Source of the DNA: Chthoniobacterales bacterium
Lineage (GTDB): Bacteria; Verrucomicrobiota; Verrucomicrobiia; Chthoniobacterales; JACTMZ01
Reading direction: 5' to 3'
Assembly (NCBI GenBank): GCA_018402585.1
Contig: JAGYIO010000008.1
Span: 20,527-84,526, forward strand
Length of the DNA stretch: 64,000 bases
The first letter of the stretch is position 1, and each line of letters begins with the position of its first letter. Made by a program: the position numbers and the translations under genes. Below, piece after piece: positions 36,211-44,970 of the stretch. Under the pieces are notes generated by a model, which was not told where the DNA came from, ran no database searches, and saw only the letters and a program-made list of their open reading frames with translations.

Positions 36211-37992
36211 TCAATGCACCTCCAACCGTGCACCCTCCGGTGCCCTTTCGTTCTGGGGCAGGAAATCTTTCGCCATGCCCGGCACACTGTATTCATAGGG
36301 GCCGTTGTAAACCGTCGGCGTGGTCTCGAAGTTGCCGTGCCCGGGAGGCGAGGGAACCGTCCATTCCAAGGTGGTCGCCTTCCAGGGATTTTTCCCCGCC
36401 ACCTTGCCGTGACGCAGGCTCCAGATAAAATTCCAGAGGAAGATAAAGGTGGCCAGACCCATGCCGAAGGCGGCCCAAGTGACGAAGACGTTGATCGGTT
36501 GCAGGGCGCGCAAATGCTCGTAGACCGTGGGGTCCGCAATGCGACGCATCATTCCGCCCAACCCGAGATTGTGCATCGGGAAAAAAGTCAGGTTGAAAAA
36601 GATGAAAGTGGCAAAGAAATGAATCTTGCCCAGGGTCTCGTTCATCATCCGTCCGAACATTTTCGGATACCAAAAATAGATCGCGGCGAAAGCGCCGAAG
36701 AGACTGCCGCCGAAGAGCACATAGTGGATGTGGGCCACGATGAAATAGGAATTGTGGACAAAGAGATCGACCGGGGTGGAAGCCATGAAAATACCGCTCA
36801 AGCCGCCGATGACAAACATGGAGACAAAGGCCAGGGCGAAAAGCATCGGCGTGGTGAACTCGATCGACCCGCGCCAGACCGTGCCCATCCAGTTGAAGGT
36901 CTTGATCGCCGAGGGCACGGCAATGATCATGGTCGAGACGGAGAAGGCCGCCCCCAGGGTGAGGTTCATCCCGCTGACAAACATGTGGTGGCCCCAGACG
37001 ATGAAGCCGAGGAACCCGATGGCCACCATGGCCCAGACCATCGCCTTGTAACCGAAGATCGGCTTGCGCGCGAAGACCGGAAGGATTTCCGAGACCAACC
37101 CCATGGCGGGCAGGATCATGATGTAAACCTCCGGGTGCCCGAAGAACCAGAAAAGGTGCTGCCAGAGAAGCGGCTGACCGCCCTGCGCGGCAAAGAAAGT
37201 CGTGCCCAGGTTCAGGTCGGCAAAAAGCATCGCGGCCGCGGCCGAAAGTACCGGCACGGCGAGAATGAGCAGCCACGCAGTGAGATAGAGCGACCAGACC
37301 GAGAGCGGCAGGCGGAACATGGTCATACCCGGCGCGCGCATGTTCGTGATCGTCGTGATGTAGTTGGTCGCGCCGGCAATGGAGGACAACCCGTTGACGA
37401 ACAACCCGACACACCAAAGGCTCTGCCCCATCTGCGTGTTGTTCATGTAGGCCGGGGTGGAACTCAAGGGCGCGTAGGCCGTCCAACCCGATTGGGCCGC
37501 CCCGCCATCGACAAAGAAACTGGCCAGGATGATCACGCCGGAAAGGACGTAGAGCCAATAACTCATCGCGTTGAGGGTCGGAAAGGCCATGTCCCCCGCC
37601 CCGATTTTCAGCGGGATCAGGTAGTTGCCGAAGCCGCCGATGAGGAGCGGCATGACCACGAGGAAGACCATGACCGTGGCGTGCATGGTGAAGAGCATGT
37701 TGTAGCCGCCGGGCAGAATGACGCCGTCGATCGCGATGGTGGAGGGCAAGAGCGCGCCGATCAGCGGCACCGGCATGCCCGGGTAGGCCAATTGGAAGCG
37801 GATGCCCATGGCGAGCAGTCCGCCGAGGAGCAGAAAGAAGAAACTGGTCCAGAGGTATTGCAGGCCGATCATCTTGTGATCGAGCGACCAGATGTATTTG
37901 GAAAAGAAGCTCTGCTTCTGCTCGTCGTGCCCGTGCTCGACGGCGGCCGCTTGGCCGGACTCCGGGATGAAGGTCGTGGCGCTCGTACTCAT
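36211..37992 (-). CDS. ctaD: Cytochrome c oxidase subunit I (aa3-type)
   Basis: A 593-residue heme-copper oxidase core subunit with about twelve helices. Low-spin heme ligands in NMLFTMHATVMVFLVVMPLL; the CuB/Tyr motif FWFFGHPEVYIMILPAMG; CuB histidines in FIVWGHHMFVSGM; and heme ligands in YFIVAHIHYVLFGGSLFG. The GHPEVY motif supports the A-type family. It reduces O2 to water and pumps protons. ATGA overlap with ctaC upstream. Confidence 0.97.
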   Translation of the reverse strand: MSTSATTFIPESGQAAAVEHGHDEQKQSFFSKYIWSLDHKMIGLQYLWTSFFFLLLGGLLAMGIRFQLAYPGMPVPLIGALLPSTIAIDGVILPGGYNMLFTMHATVMVFLVVMPLLIGGFGNYLIPLKIGAGDMAFPTLNAMSYWLYVLSGVIILASFFVDGGAAQSGWTAYAPLSSTPAYMNNTQMGQSLWCVGLFVNGLSSIAGATNYITTITNMRAPGMTMFRLPLSVWSLYLTAWLLILAVPVLSAAAAMLFADLNLGTTFFAAQGGQPLLWQHLFWFFGHPEVYIMILPAMGLVSEILPVFARKPIFGYKAMVWAMVAIGFLGFIVWGHHMFVSGMNLTLGAAFSVSTMIIAVPSAIKTFNWMGTVWRGSIEFTTPMLFALAFVSMFVIGGLSGIFMASTPVDLFVHNSYFIVAHIHYVLFGGSLFGAFAAIYFWYPKMFGRMMNETLGKIHFFATFIFFNLTFFPMHNLGLGGMMRRIADPTVYEHLRALQPINVFVTWAAFGMGLATFIFLWNFIWSLRHGKVAGKNPWKATTLEWTVPSPPGHGNFETTPTVYNGPYEYSVPGMAKDFLPQNERAPEGARLEVH

Positions 37993-38903
37993 AGTTTGCT
38001 TTTTTGGTTACGCGGGATGGAGCCCGCTGGATCGTTTGCCGCGGTCGAAGTGCGCAGGGCGCGCGCCGCGGTGGCGGCCTTTGCTTCTTCGGCCTTGGCC
38101 GCAATCTTGCCGGCTTGCCATTTGGCGAATTCCTCCTGCGAGACCACGCGGATCGGGGCTTTCATGTTGTAGTGACCCGAACCGCAAATCTGGCTGCAGG
38201 CCAGTTCAAAATTTCCCGTTCGGGTCGGCTCGAACCAGACCCAGGCAATGGTCCGGCCCGGCACCGCCGCCTGGTAAAGACGGAACTCGGGGACGTAGAA
38301 GGAATGAATCACGTCGCGCGAGTGCAGGTAAATGTGGACCGGTTTGTTCACCGGAATGACCAGTTCCGTGCTGGCAAAATCGTCGTCGCCGGCCGGATCG
38401 TCGGGGAGGAGACCGAATTTGTTCTCCACCGAATAACTGTGCACATCGACCTGACCGAGTTCTCCGTCCGCCCCCGCATAGCGCATGTCCCAGCCGAACT
38501 GGTAGCTGACCACATCGATCCGCACCGAGTCTTCCGGCGCGGGGCTGTGCAACTCGGCCCAGAGGCGGTTGCTGTAGATGACCAGGCCGAGAAAGATCGC
38601 GGTGGGAATGGCCGTCCAGATCAGCTCGAGCTTGTTGTTCCCGTGGCTGTAGTAAGCCTTCGACCCGGGGCGGCGGCGGTATTTGATCAGGTAGTAAATG
38701 TAAACAGACTGGGTGAGGACAAAGACCGTGGCGGTGAGGTAAAAGATGAAGTTGAGCAGGGTGTCGACTTTCTTCGCGCCGACCGTGGCCGCTTCCGGCG
38801 CCCAATAAAGGTTGCGCTCGCGCACTTCCGCGCCCGCGTCGAAAGTGACCGCCAAAAAGATCCCCACGGCGCAGAGGAGCAGTTTGGTCAGACGGTTTGT
38901 CAT
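37989..38903 (-). CDS. ctaC: Cytochrome c oxidase subunit II
   Basis: A 304-residue protein from ATG 38903. Signal peptide (MTNRLTKLLLCAVGIFLAV), two TM helices (FIFYLTATVFVLTQSVYIYY; LIWTAIPTAIFLGLVIYSNR) and a cupredoxin domain with the CuA motif CSQICGSGHYNM. An aromatic patch, VSYQFGWDMRYAG, feeds electrons. The C-terminal ~50 residues are an Ala/Lys-rich tail without heme motif, so this is not a caa3-type fusion. It accepts electrons from cytochrome c. Confidence 0.95.
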   Translation of the reverse strand: MTNRLTKLLLCAVGIFLAVTFDAGAEVRERNLYWAPEAATVGAKKVDTLLNFIFYLTATVFVLTQSVYIYYLIKYRRRPGSKAYYSHGNNKLELIWTAIPTAIFLGLVIYSNRLWAELHSPAPEDSVRIDVVSYQFGWDMRYAGADGELGQVDVHSYSVENKFGLLPDDPAGDDDFASTELVIPVNKPVHIYLHSRDVIHSFYVPEFRLYQAAVPGRTIAWVWFEPTRTGNFELACSQICGSGHYNMKAPIRVVSQEEFAKWQAGKIAAKAEEAKAATAARALRTSTAANDPAGSIPRNQKSKL

Positions 38904-38905
38904 GG

Positions 38906-39697
38906 TCAGGCCGCGGCAGGGTTGGTGACGGGTTGGGCTTCGCGCGGCGCACCGGGCGGCGTGGCGCCTTCGGCCGGGGCGGCCCCACCCTCCGGCGCGG
39001 GCGGGGCGGCGGATTCGAAGATCACCGCGGGGATGGCCTGCAGCTGCGACTGCGTCCACGGTTCGGTCTGGCCGGCATGTTCCTCCCGGATCTTGGCCAC
39101 CTGCTCGGCCACGATGGGCGGGGCGCTGTTGCCCCATTCGTTGCGGATGTAAGTAAGGATCAAAGCGATTTGCTCGTCCTTGAGTTGTTTCCACGGCGGC
39201 ATGGCACCGTTGTAGGTCTCGCCTTTGACTTGGATCGCACCCTGCAGGCCGTGCAGGAGGATTTTGACCAGATGGTTGTCGCCATGCCAGTCGCCGCTCA
39301 GCACCCACTCACTACCGACCAAGGTGGGGAACTGTCCGGCCACCCCCTGACCGGTCGGCTGGTGGCAGGCCACACAGTTGGCGGTGTAAAGGCGTTTGCC
39401 CACCACCATGGGATCGGGCGGACCTTTGGCCACCGCACCGCCCCCGGCCCAGGAAACTTGGACCGGATCAAAGACGTTCGACTGGAACCCCCCGCTGTAA
39501 AAGGACAGGTAGGCCCCGGCCCAGAAAACGAGCGCCATGAAAATGGAGACCAACCAGAGCGGGATCGGCTCGTAGCCGTCGCGCGGGTCGTCCTTCTCGC
39601 GCAGGATCGCCCCGTGCACGTCGCGCACGTTGAGCCCCTCCCCCTCCAGGCGGGCCTGCAGTTCGTCGGAACCGGCTTTGTGCGGGTCGTCGATCAT
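38906..39697 (-). CDS. CcoP-like membrane-anchored monoheme cytochrome c
   Basis: A 263-residue protein. N-terminal CcoP-type start (REKDDPRDGYEPIPLWLVSI, one TM helix), then one cytochrome c domain with heme site NCVACHQPTGQG and axial Met in NGAMPPWKQL. The C-terminal ~40 residues are Ala/Pro/Glu-rich. Canonical CcoP has two CxxCH sites; here only one exists. Encoded between ccoO (ATGA overlap) and ctaC, it could serve either oxidase. I therefore call it CcoP-like rather than ccoP. Confidence 0.82.
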   Translation of the reverse strand: MIDDPHKAGSDELQARLEGEGLNVRDVHGAILREKDDPRDGYEPIPLWLVSIFMALVFWAGAYLSFYSGGFQSNVFDPVQVSWAGGGAVAKGPPDPMVVGKRLYTANCVACHQPTGQGVAGQFPTLVGSEWVLSGDWHGDNHLVKILLHGLQGAIQVKGETYNGAMPPWKQLKDEQIALILTYIRNEWGNSAPPIVAEQVAKIREEHAGQTEPWTQSQLQAIPAVIFESAAPPAPEGGAAPAEGATPPGAPREAQPVTNPAAA

Positions 39698-40317
39698 TGC
39701 GGCGGTTCCGGAGCCTCCGGTAAAGGGTAGTTGCGATTGAGCGAGAGCAGGTAGGCAATGAGGGCCTCTGCTTCCTGAGTGGGCACCACCTCAAAACCCT
39801 CCGGCGGGTTATCTGGCGGCAACAAAACGATCGCCTCGGCCGAAGGCTGGCCCTCGATCTTGCGCGTTGCGTAAAGGTAACGAAAACTGGGCATGATCGA
39901 GCCGGGACTGACCACCGCCGGTTGATAAAGATGCTGATGGTGCCACATCTCGGAGGGTTGTCGCGCGCCGATGTTGGTCAGATCGGGTCCGGTCCGCATC
40001 GTGCCGAGAAAAACCGGGCTTTCCCGCATGTAATCTCGGGCCACGGTGGGACGTGATCCCCAACCGCGCTCCAGGTCGCTCCCGTAGCCGACTTGGCGGA
40101 CTTGCTGGCTATGACAATAGATGCAGCCGGAGGAGGCATAAATTTGCTGGCCGCGCTCGGCCAGACCCGAGAGCGCGGGTGGATTGATCTCCCCCGTTTC
40201 CTCGTCGACCACCGGGGTGTAGCGCGCCAGATTGAAATAAGGATAGGCGACCAACCCCAGCCAGGAGCTGAGGAAGGTCAGAAAAACCCCGATCACGATG
40301 ACCGTCATCCGGTTCAT
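39694..40317 (-). CDS. ccoO: cbb3-type cytochrome oxidase subunit II, monoheme
   Basis: A 207-residue protein from ATG 40317 (ATGA with ccoN). One N-terminal TM helix (MTVIVIGVFLTFLSSWLGLV) and a cytochrome c domain with the CcoO signature SSGCIYCHSQQVRQVGYGSD (CxxCH), GTMRTGPDLTNIGARQPS, and Met ligand in PGSIMPSFRYL. It relays electrons from CcoP to the CcoN hemes. Confidence 0.93.
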   Translation of the reverse strand: MNRMTVIVIGVFLTFLSSWLGLVAYPYFNLARYTPVVDEETGEINPPALSGLAERGQQIYASSGCIYCHSQQVRQVGYGSDLERGWGSRPTVARDYMRESPVFLGTMRTGPDLTNIGARQPSEMWHHQHLYQPAVVSPGSIMPSFRYLYATRKIEGQPSAEAIVLLPPDNPPEGFEVVPTQEAEALIAYLLSLNRNYPLPEAPEPPQ

Positions 40318-41813
40318 GCCCTGATCGGCTCCGGTTGGCGGTCCTGCTCGCTCATGAACAATGTCGGCTCGCTGCGGGTTGCCCCGACTTTGAGCAAGAG
40401 CAGGGTGAAACTGACCGCAAAAATGATGTGCCCCGCGGTGAGGAGCAGACCCGAAATGCTGCGCAGGAAAAGCCACGGCTTGGTGTAGTCAAGGGTGGCC
40501 ATGAAGGTGATTTCCGGGTCGAGCAAGGCCAGACCTTGCAGGAGCCCGCCCAGGCTGAGGACCACGACCATCATGCCGATCCCGATCGCGACCAGCCAGA
40601 AATGCCAGCGGATAAGGCGGGCCGAGGGCCACTCCCAGCCCACCACCCGGGGCAGGATGTAATACATCGCGCCGAACATGATCATGGTGAAAAACGCGTA
40701 AAGCCCGAGGTGCGCATGGCCGACCGTGTAATGCGTGAAGTGCGTCACCACGTTGAGCGACGGGATGGCCATGGAGATACCCTGCAGGCTGGCCAGGGTG
40801 TAACACATCGCGCCAAAGACCGTGAATCGCAGGGTCGGGCTCCATTTCAGCGCTTCGAAATTGCCCGCCACCGTCATGTGGTGGTTGATCGCTGTGGTGA
40901 TGACCGGAATGAACATCATCACGCTGGCCACCACGCTGGCGCTGATCAACCACGCGGGGAAGGGCCCGCCGATCAGGTGATGCATTCCGTTCCAACTGTA
41001 GAAAAGCGCGAGCGACCAAAATCCCAGAATGCTCAAATAGTAACTGTGGATCGGACGGCCGAGAACTTTCGGAATAAGGTAGTAGGCGGTGGCCAGCCCG
41101 ATCGGGGTGAACCAAAGTCCCAGCGTGTTGTGGGCATACCACCAATTGACCGCCCCCTGCGCGCCGCCTTGGATCGGCTGGAAATTGAGCAGGATGTTCG
41201 CCGTGGAATAAAGCCAGGGGAACCAGAGAAAGGCGGCGAGCAAATACCACTGGCTCACGTAAATGTGCCCGGGTTCACGGAAGCGGAACATGAGGATGGC
41301 CCAGACCGCAATCAATCCGAAGGCGACAAAAAGCATGAAGCTGGCGTAGTTCGGGAATTCCAGCCACTCAATCGAGCGGCCGTCGCCGGAGAGAATCCCG
41401 AGGACCCCGAGGGTGACCCCGAGGTTCCAGAAAATGGCCGCGCCGATCAGCAGCTTGCTGTGCCGCAGAGGCGTGCGGCAAAGCCGGGCCATCAGCCAAA
41501 GCGCCGTGCCGATCCCGGCGGCCGAAGCCCAGCCGTAAACCACCGCGTTGAGATGCGCCGGCCGCACCCGGCCGAAGGTCAGCCAACCCCACTGGTTGAG
41601 CAAACCCGGGTCGTTCAACTTGAAGGAGGCCACCAGCGCAAGGAGCGAACCAATGAGGAGCCAGAAAATGGCCGACCCGTAAAAGAGAATGACCGGCAAA
41701 CGCGTTGACGCGTCAATCACGGCCCGCTGCGTCTTTTCCATTTCCGGCGTCACCGTGGCGGGATGGTCGAGGCTCGCGGCCAGCGGGGCGGGATAATCAA
41801 GGGTTGCGTTCAT
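40314..41813 (-). CDS. ccoN: cbb3-type cytochrome oxidase subunit I
   Basis: A 499-residue heme-copper oxidase subunit of the C family. Conserved histidines: RPAHLNAVVYGWAS; the WWYAHNTLGLWFTPIGLATA helix; YSWNGMHHLIGGP (CuB); and HFTHYTVGHAHLGLYAFF (heme b and b3 ligands). It lacks the HPEVY motif of ctaD, as expected for cbb3. The enzyme is a high-affinity oxidase. ATGA overlaps with ccoS upstream and ccoO downstream. Confidence 0.93.
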   Translation of the reverse strand: MNATLDYPAPLAASLDHPATVTPEMEKTQRAVIDASTRLPVILFYGSAIFWLLIGSLLALVASFKLNDPGLLNQWGWLTFGRVRPAHLNAVVYGWASAAGIGTALWLMARLCRTPLRHSKLLIGAAIFWNLGVTLGVLGILSGDGRSIEWLEFPNYASFMLFVAFGLIAVWAILMFRFREPGHIYVSQWYLLAAFLWFPWLYSTANILLNFQPIQGGAQGAVNWWYAHNTLGLWFTPIGLATAYYLIPKVLGRPIHSYYLSILGFWSLALFYSWNGMHHLIGGPFPAWLISASVVASVMMFIPVITTAINHHMTVAGNFEALKWSPTLRFTVFGAMCYTLASLQGISMAIPSLNVVTHFTHYTVGHAHLGLYAFFTMIMFGAMYYILPRVVGWEWPSARLIRWHFWLVAIGIGMMVVVLSLGGLLQGLALLDPEITFMATLDYTKPWLFLRSISGLLLTAGHIIFAVSFTLLLLKVGATRSEPTLFMSEQDRQPEPIRA

Positions 41814-42037
41814 GGTTGCAGAGAATCCGCGCCGCGCCGCAGCGGGCGGTCGGCCGTCTTGTCGCTGAAGGCGTCGGTCGCCGTGCCCACCGGCTCGTCC
41901 GCATCAAAAATAGATTTCGACCCGTCCTCCAGCTTGCGGAATTGCCCGCTCCTTGCCGCCCAATAAAAGGCGGCCAAAGTCGACCCGCCGAAAAAGACGA
42001 GACCGACGGCAAGAAGGATGATCACGATTGTGCTCAT
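41810..42037 (-). CDS. ccoS: cbb3 oxidase maturation protein CcoS-like
   Basis: A 75-residue protein: one N-terminal TM helix (MSTIVIILLAVGLVFFGG), then AAFYWAARSGQFRKLEDGSK and IFDADEP, the CcoS signature (W-x-x-R-S-G-Q-F-x-D/K-L-E ... D). CcoS is required for cofactor insertion into cbb3 oxidase. It is placed before ccoN rather than after the usual ccoGHIS block; no ccoG, H or I gene is in the window. Confidence 0.82.
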   Translation of the reverse strand: MSTIVIILLAVGLVFFGGSTLAAFYWAARSGQFRKLEDGSKSIFDADEPVGTATDAFSDKTADRPLRRGADSLQP

Positions 42038-42528
42038 GGGGTGGACGGTATCGCCGCCGGGGCAGCCGGAACGGACGACAGAGGAACCGGTTCGGCGGCG
42101 GGCGGTTCGGTCGCCGACGCCTTGAAAGGTGGCGGGGTCGGCTGGGCCGCGGCAAAACCGCCGGGCTTCACCGCGGAACCAAGCGGCAGATTCGGATCGA
42201 TCGGATTGGCCGGGCGGGGCTCGCTTTGTGCCGACAACTTAACCACCGCCATTTCCAGGGCGCGGTCGAGCGGGATGCGCACCGTGCCTTTGGCCTGGTC
42301 GACCCAACCGTATCCGCTGGTCAGATTCCGGTTTTCCTCCTGCACCTTGGCCAGAATATCATAGCGCTCCGTGGCGCGGATCGCTTCCTCGTCGAACGAG
42401 GCGACGTCACCGGAGCGCAACATCCAGAACACAAACCCGGCGAAAAGCGCGAAAAGCAAGAAGGTGCCGGTGAACATCGGCCAGATGCTTTTTTCGCGCG
42501 GGCCCGTATTGTGCGTTGCCGGATTCAT
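42034..42528 (-). CDS. One-TM protein of unknown function between actF and ccoS
   Basis: A 164-residue protein with one TM helix (WPMFTGTFLLFALFAGFVFW), a periplasmic-side segment with SGYGWVDQAKGTVRIPLDRA, and a Pro/Ala-rich C-terminal tail. It shares one base with the actF stop (TAATG) and overlaps ccoS (ATGA). I recall similar 'GWVD...VRIPIDRAM' proteins near SCO/oxidase genes in other bacteria with Alternative Complex III, but I know of no assigned function. Possibly an accessory subunit linking the reductase and oxidases. Confidence 0.65.
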   Translation of the reverse strand: MNPATHNTGPREKSIWPMFTGTFLLFALFAGFVFWMLRSGDVASFDEEAIRATERYDILAKVQEENRNLTSGYGWVDQAKGTVRIPLDRALEMAVVKLSAQSEPRPANPIDPNLPLGSAVKPGGFAAAQPTPPPFKASATEPPAAEPVPLSSVPAAPAAIPSTP

Positions 42529-43724
42529 TAATTGCGCAGTTTCAGCGAGTTGCCCAGCCTCGGATCCTTCACCGGCCAGAGGGCCGCATCACCGAGGCGT
42601 TTCAAGAAAATAGCGACCAGTGTCGCGCCGATCGCGAGCAGGCAGACCAAGTCGAGCCAGTGGGGCGAAGCACCAGCCTTATGGTAAGTCGGCAAGACGA
42701 CGATGTAAAGATCGAGAATGTGCATGAGCAAGATCCACCCCGCCACCGCGCAAAGGAGCAGCGGTTTTTTCTTCGTCGCTTGGAAAAGAAGAACCACGAA
42801 GGGCAGGAAGAAATGGCCGAGGACCAGGATGATATTCAGGGTGTTCCAACTGCCGGTGTTGCGGCGGAGGAAGTAAATCGTCTCTTCCGGAATGTTCGCA
42901 TACCAGATGAGCATGTACTGGCTGAAGCCGATGTAGGCCCAGAACACGGTGAAGGCCAGCATCAGCTTGCCCATGATGTGGTAGTGCTCGATTGTCACCA
43001 CGCCCCGGAGATAACCCGCACTGCGCAAGGCCGTGACCAGCAAAACCAGCACGCAGAGCGAGCTGAGCGCCGACCCCGCGAAGATATAAACCCCCCACAT
43101 GGTGGAGAACCAGTGGAAGTCGAGGCCCATCAGCCAGTCGAAGGCCCCGAAAGTGAGGGACAAGGCGAAAAAGGGCAACATGGGGAAGACCATTTTGCGC
43201 GAGGACCAGGTATAACGCGGGTCGCCGTCCTTGTCCTGCCGCACCGAATTGCGGCGGAGCAGAAAGGTCGCCAGGATAAAAAAGAGAAAATAAAACCCGG
43301 CCCGGGCCCAAAAGAACGGTTCGTTCAAATAGGCTGCTTTGCCGTCAAGCAAGACGTCCTCGCCCGGGGCGATCTTCATCCATTTGAAAAGGGTGGGCGC
43401 GCTGAAAATGATCGGAATAAAAAGGACGGCCAGGACCGGAAAGAGCCAGGCCATATTTTCCAGCTGCCGCCGCACCACCACGCTCCAATCCGCATCGACC
43501 GCGTGATGGACCAGGATCCAAAAAAGCGCGCCGGTCAGGATGGTGAAGAAGAAGCTGAAAGCGAAAAGCCAGGAGAAGGCAAACTGCTTGGGCGCAAGGA
43601 ACCCCCCCCACGCGGCCAGCGCGAGCGAGACGGCAGCCAGCGCCACGGTGAAAAGCAATTTTCCACCGAACCCCTGGTAATCGAAATACTCCCTCGAGCT
43701 CACCGCGCTTTCGGTTGCATTCAT
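42528..43724 (-). CDS. actF: Alternative Complex III subunit ActF
   Basis: A 398-residue integral membrane protein with about ten helices, e.g. FAFSWLFAFSFFFTILTGAL, FLPFVVLLFQATKKKP and HILDLYIVVLPTYH. It shows the conserved FGAFDWLMGLDFHWFSTMWG and FSQYMLIWYANIPEETIYF blocks of ActF, which is distantly related to ActC/NrfD. ActF is thought to join ActC in the membrane quinol-binding module. ATGA overlap with actE. Confidence 0.9.
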   Translation of the reverse strand: MNATESAVSSREYFDYQGFGGKLLFTVALAAVSLALAAWGGFLAPKQFAFSWLFAFSFFFTILTGALFWILVHHAVDADWSVVVRRQLENMAWLFPVLAVLFIPIIFSAPTLFKWMKIAPGEDVLLDGKAAYLNEPFFWARAGFYFLFFILATFLLRRNSVRQDKDGDPRYTWSSRKMVFPMLPFFALSLTFGAFDWLMGLDFHWFSTMWGVYIFAGSALSSLCVLVLLVTALRSAGYLRGVVTIEHYHIMGKLMLAFTVFWAYIGFSQYMLIWYANIPEETIYFLRRNTGSWNTLNIILVLGHFFLPFVVLLFQATKKKPLLLCAVAGWILLMHILDLYIVVLPTYHKAGASPHWLDLVCLLAIGATLVAIFLKRLGDAALWPVKDPRLGNSLKLRN

Positions 43725-44407
43725 GGTTGGGGCGGCACCTCCAGTTTGGCCCGTTCGTCCGTCGGCACATCATTGATCGTCGCGGTCTGGGCCATCTGCA
43801 GGGCCCGCACATAGGACACGATGGCCCAACGGTCATCGACCGGGATCTTTGCCGCGTAACCGACCATCGTGTTCTTGCCGTGCGCGATCGTGTTGTAAAT
43901 CTCCCCGTCGGCCATCTCGCGCAGGCGCTCCTGGTGAAAGCTGGCGATGGCCACCAGTCCGTATTGACCCGCCACCCCGTTGCCGCCGCCGCTCGCCCCG
44001 TGGCAGACGCCGCAATAAATGGTGTAACGCTCTTGCCCCCGTTGGAGCAGCTTCGCCGTGACCGGCAGGGGAAAACCCGTGCCCCACTGGTCGCCGAAGC
44101 GGCCCGTATTCAGGTAGTCCGTGCCGGAAGCATAGCGCACCATGCGGTATTTGCCTTCGTCGGGAAAGGGGTTCTCCTTGGAAACCGGCGCCTCGTAGCC
44201 AATCGGCACCGTGCCGGCCACCGGCAGACGGTTGCCCCGGTCGTCGGCAAAAAAGTTGCTCGGCACCTGGGCCTTCACCTTCGGCTGATGGTCCATGTCC
44301 GGAAAAATCTCGATCGGCGGCTTGCCGCTTTTCTGGCCGCGGAAGCCGGCCACCGCGGCAAGCATCACGAGAAAGAGCCCGAGGGCGATGAAGAAGTAGC
44401 GCAACAT
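43721..44407 (-). CDS. actE: Alternative Complex III subunit ActE, monoheme cytochrome c
   Basis: A 228-residue protein with an N-terminal TM or lipid anchor (MLRYFFIALGLFLVMLAAVA), the ActE signature segment KPPIEIFPDMDHQPKVKAQ, and one heme site, IYCGVCHGASGGGNG, with a likely Met ligand (KNTMVGYAAKIP). It passes electrons from the multiheme module to periplasmic cytochrome c or the oxidases. Starts just after the actD stop. Confidence 0.9.
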   Translation of the reverse strand: MLRYFFIALGLFLVMLAAVAGFRGQKSGKPPIEIFPDMDHQPKVKAQVPSNFFADDRGNRLPVAGTVPIGYEAPVSKENPFPDEGKYRMVRYASGTDYLNTGRFGDQWGTGFPLPVTAKLLQRGQERYTIYCGVCHGASGGGNGVAGQYGLVAIASFHQERLREMADGEIYNTIAHGKNTMVGYAAKIPVDDRWAIVSYVRALQMAQTATINDVPTDERAKLEVPPQP

Positions 44408-44408
44408 A

Positions 44409-44969
44409 TCAGTCCCCGTAAATCAGCGTGATGTGCTTCGCCCCGACACTCTCCAGCATGGCGCGGGTCGACTCTTCGTCGAACTTCGGATCGGTCGACT
44501 CGATGGCGAGAAAGAAGCCGTCATTGCTTACCTTCTTGAAAAGATCCCAGTTGAAAATCGGATGGTTCCACCGCGGCAACCCGTTCAAGGCGAGCATCCC
44601 GAAGGTCGCAGTGAAGGCCGAAAGCAGGATGGTCAACTCGAACATGATCGGAAAGAAGGCCGGCACGGTGAAAAAGTCCGTCGGCTTCCCCGCCACGACG
44701 AGCGGATACTCGATCGAGGACGGATAAAACTGCAGGGCCGCCGCGATGGTCAACCCGGTGATGCCGGCGATGAAGACCAGCGCGCTCAACCACGATTTTT
44801 TCAGCCCCATGGCCCGGTCCATCCCGTGGATCGGAAAGGGCGAGTAAACATCCCACCGCGAATAACCCGCGTCGCGCACCCTCTCCGCGGCCTGGTAAAG
44901 GGCGGAGGCCGTGGGCACTTCGGCCCCCATGCCGAAGAGTTGCGCCTGCGTATTGCCGTTGATCGTCAT
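44409..44969 (-). CDS. actD: Alternative Complex III subunit ActD
   Basis: A 186-residue protein of the DUF3341 type: a cytosolic N-terminal part (YQAAERVRDAGYSRWDVYSP, FPIHGMDRAMGLKKSWLS), two TM helices (SALVFIAGITGLTIAAALQF; FFPIMFELTILLSAFTATFG), then GLPRWNHPIFNWDLFKKVSN. It is a peripheral or membrane subunit without cofactors. Located 1 nt after the actC stop. Confidence 0.9.
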   Translation of the reverse strand: MTINGNTQAQLFGMGAEVPTASALYQAAERVRDAGYSRWDVYSPFPIHGMDRAMGLKKSWLSALVFIAGITGLTIAAALQFYPSSIEYPLVVAGKPTDFFTVPAFFPIMFELTILLSAFTATFGMLALNGLPRWNHPIFNWDLFKKVSNDGFFLAIESTDPKFDEESTRAMLESVGAKHITLIYGD

Positions 44970-44970
44970 T

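Noticed and set aside
36214-38172. 652-residue plus-strand ORF and 603-residue minus-strand ORF (36293-38104) over ctaD
   Set aside because: Both overlap ctaD completely; only the ctaD frame has heme and copper ligands.
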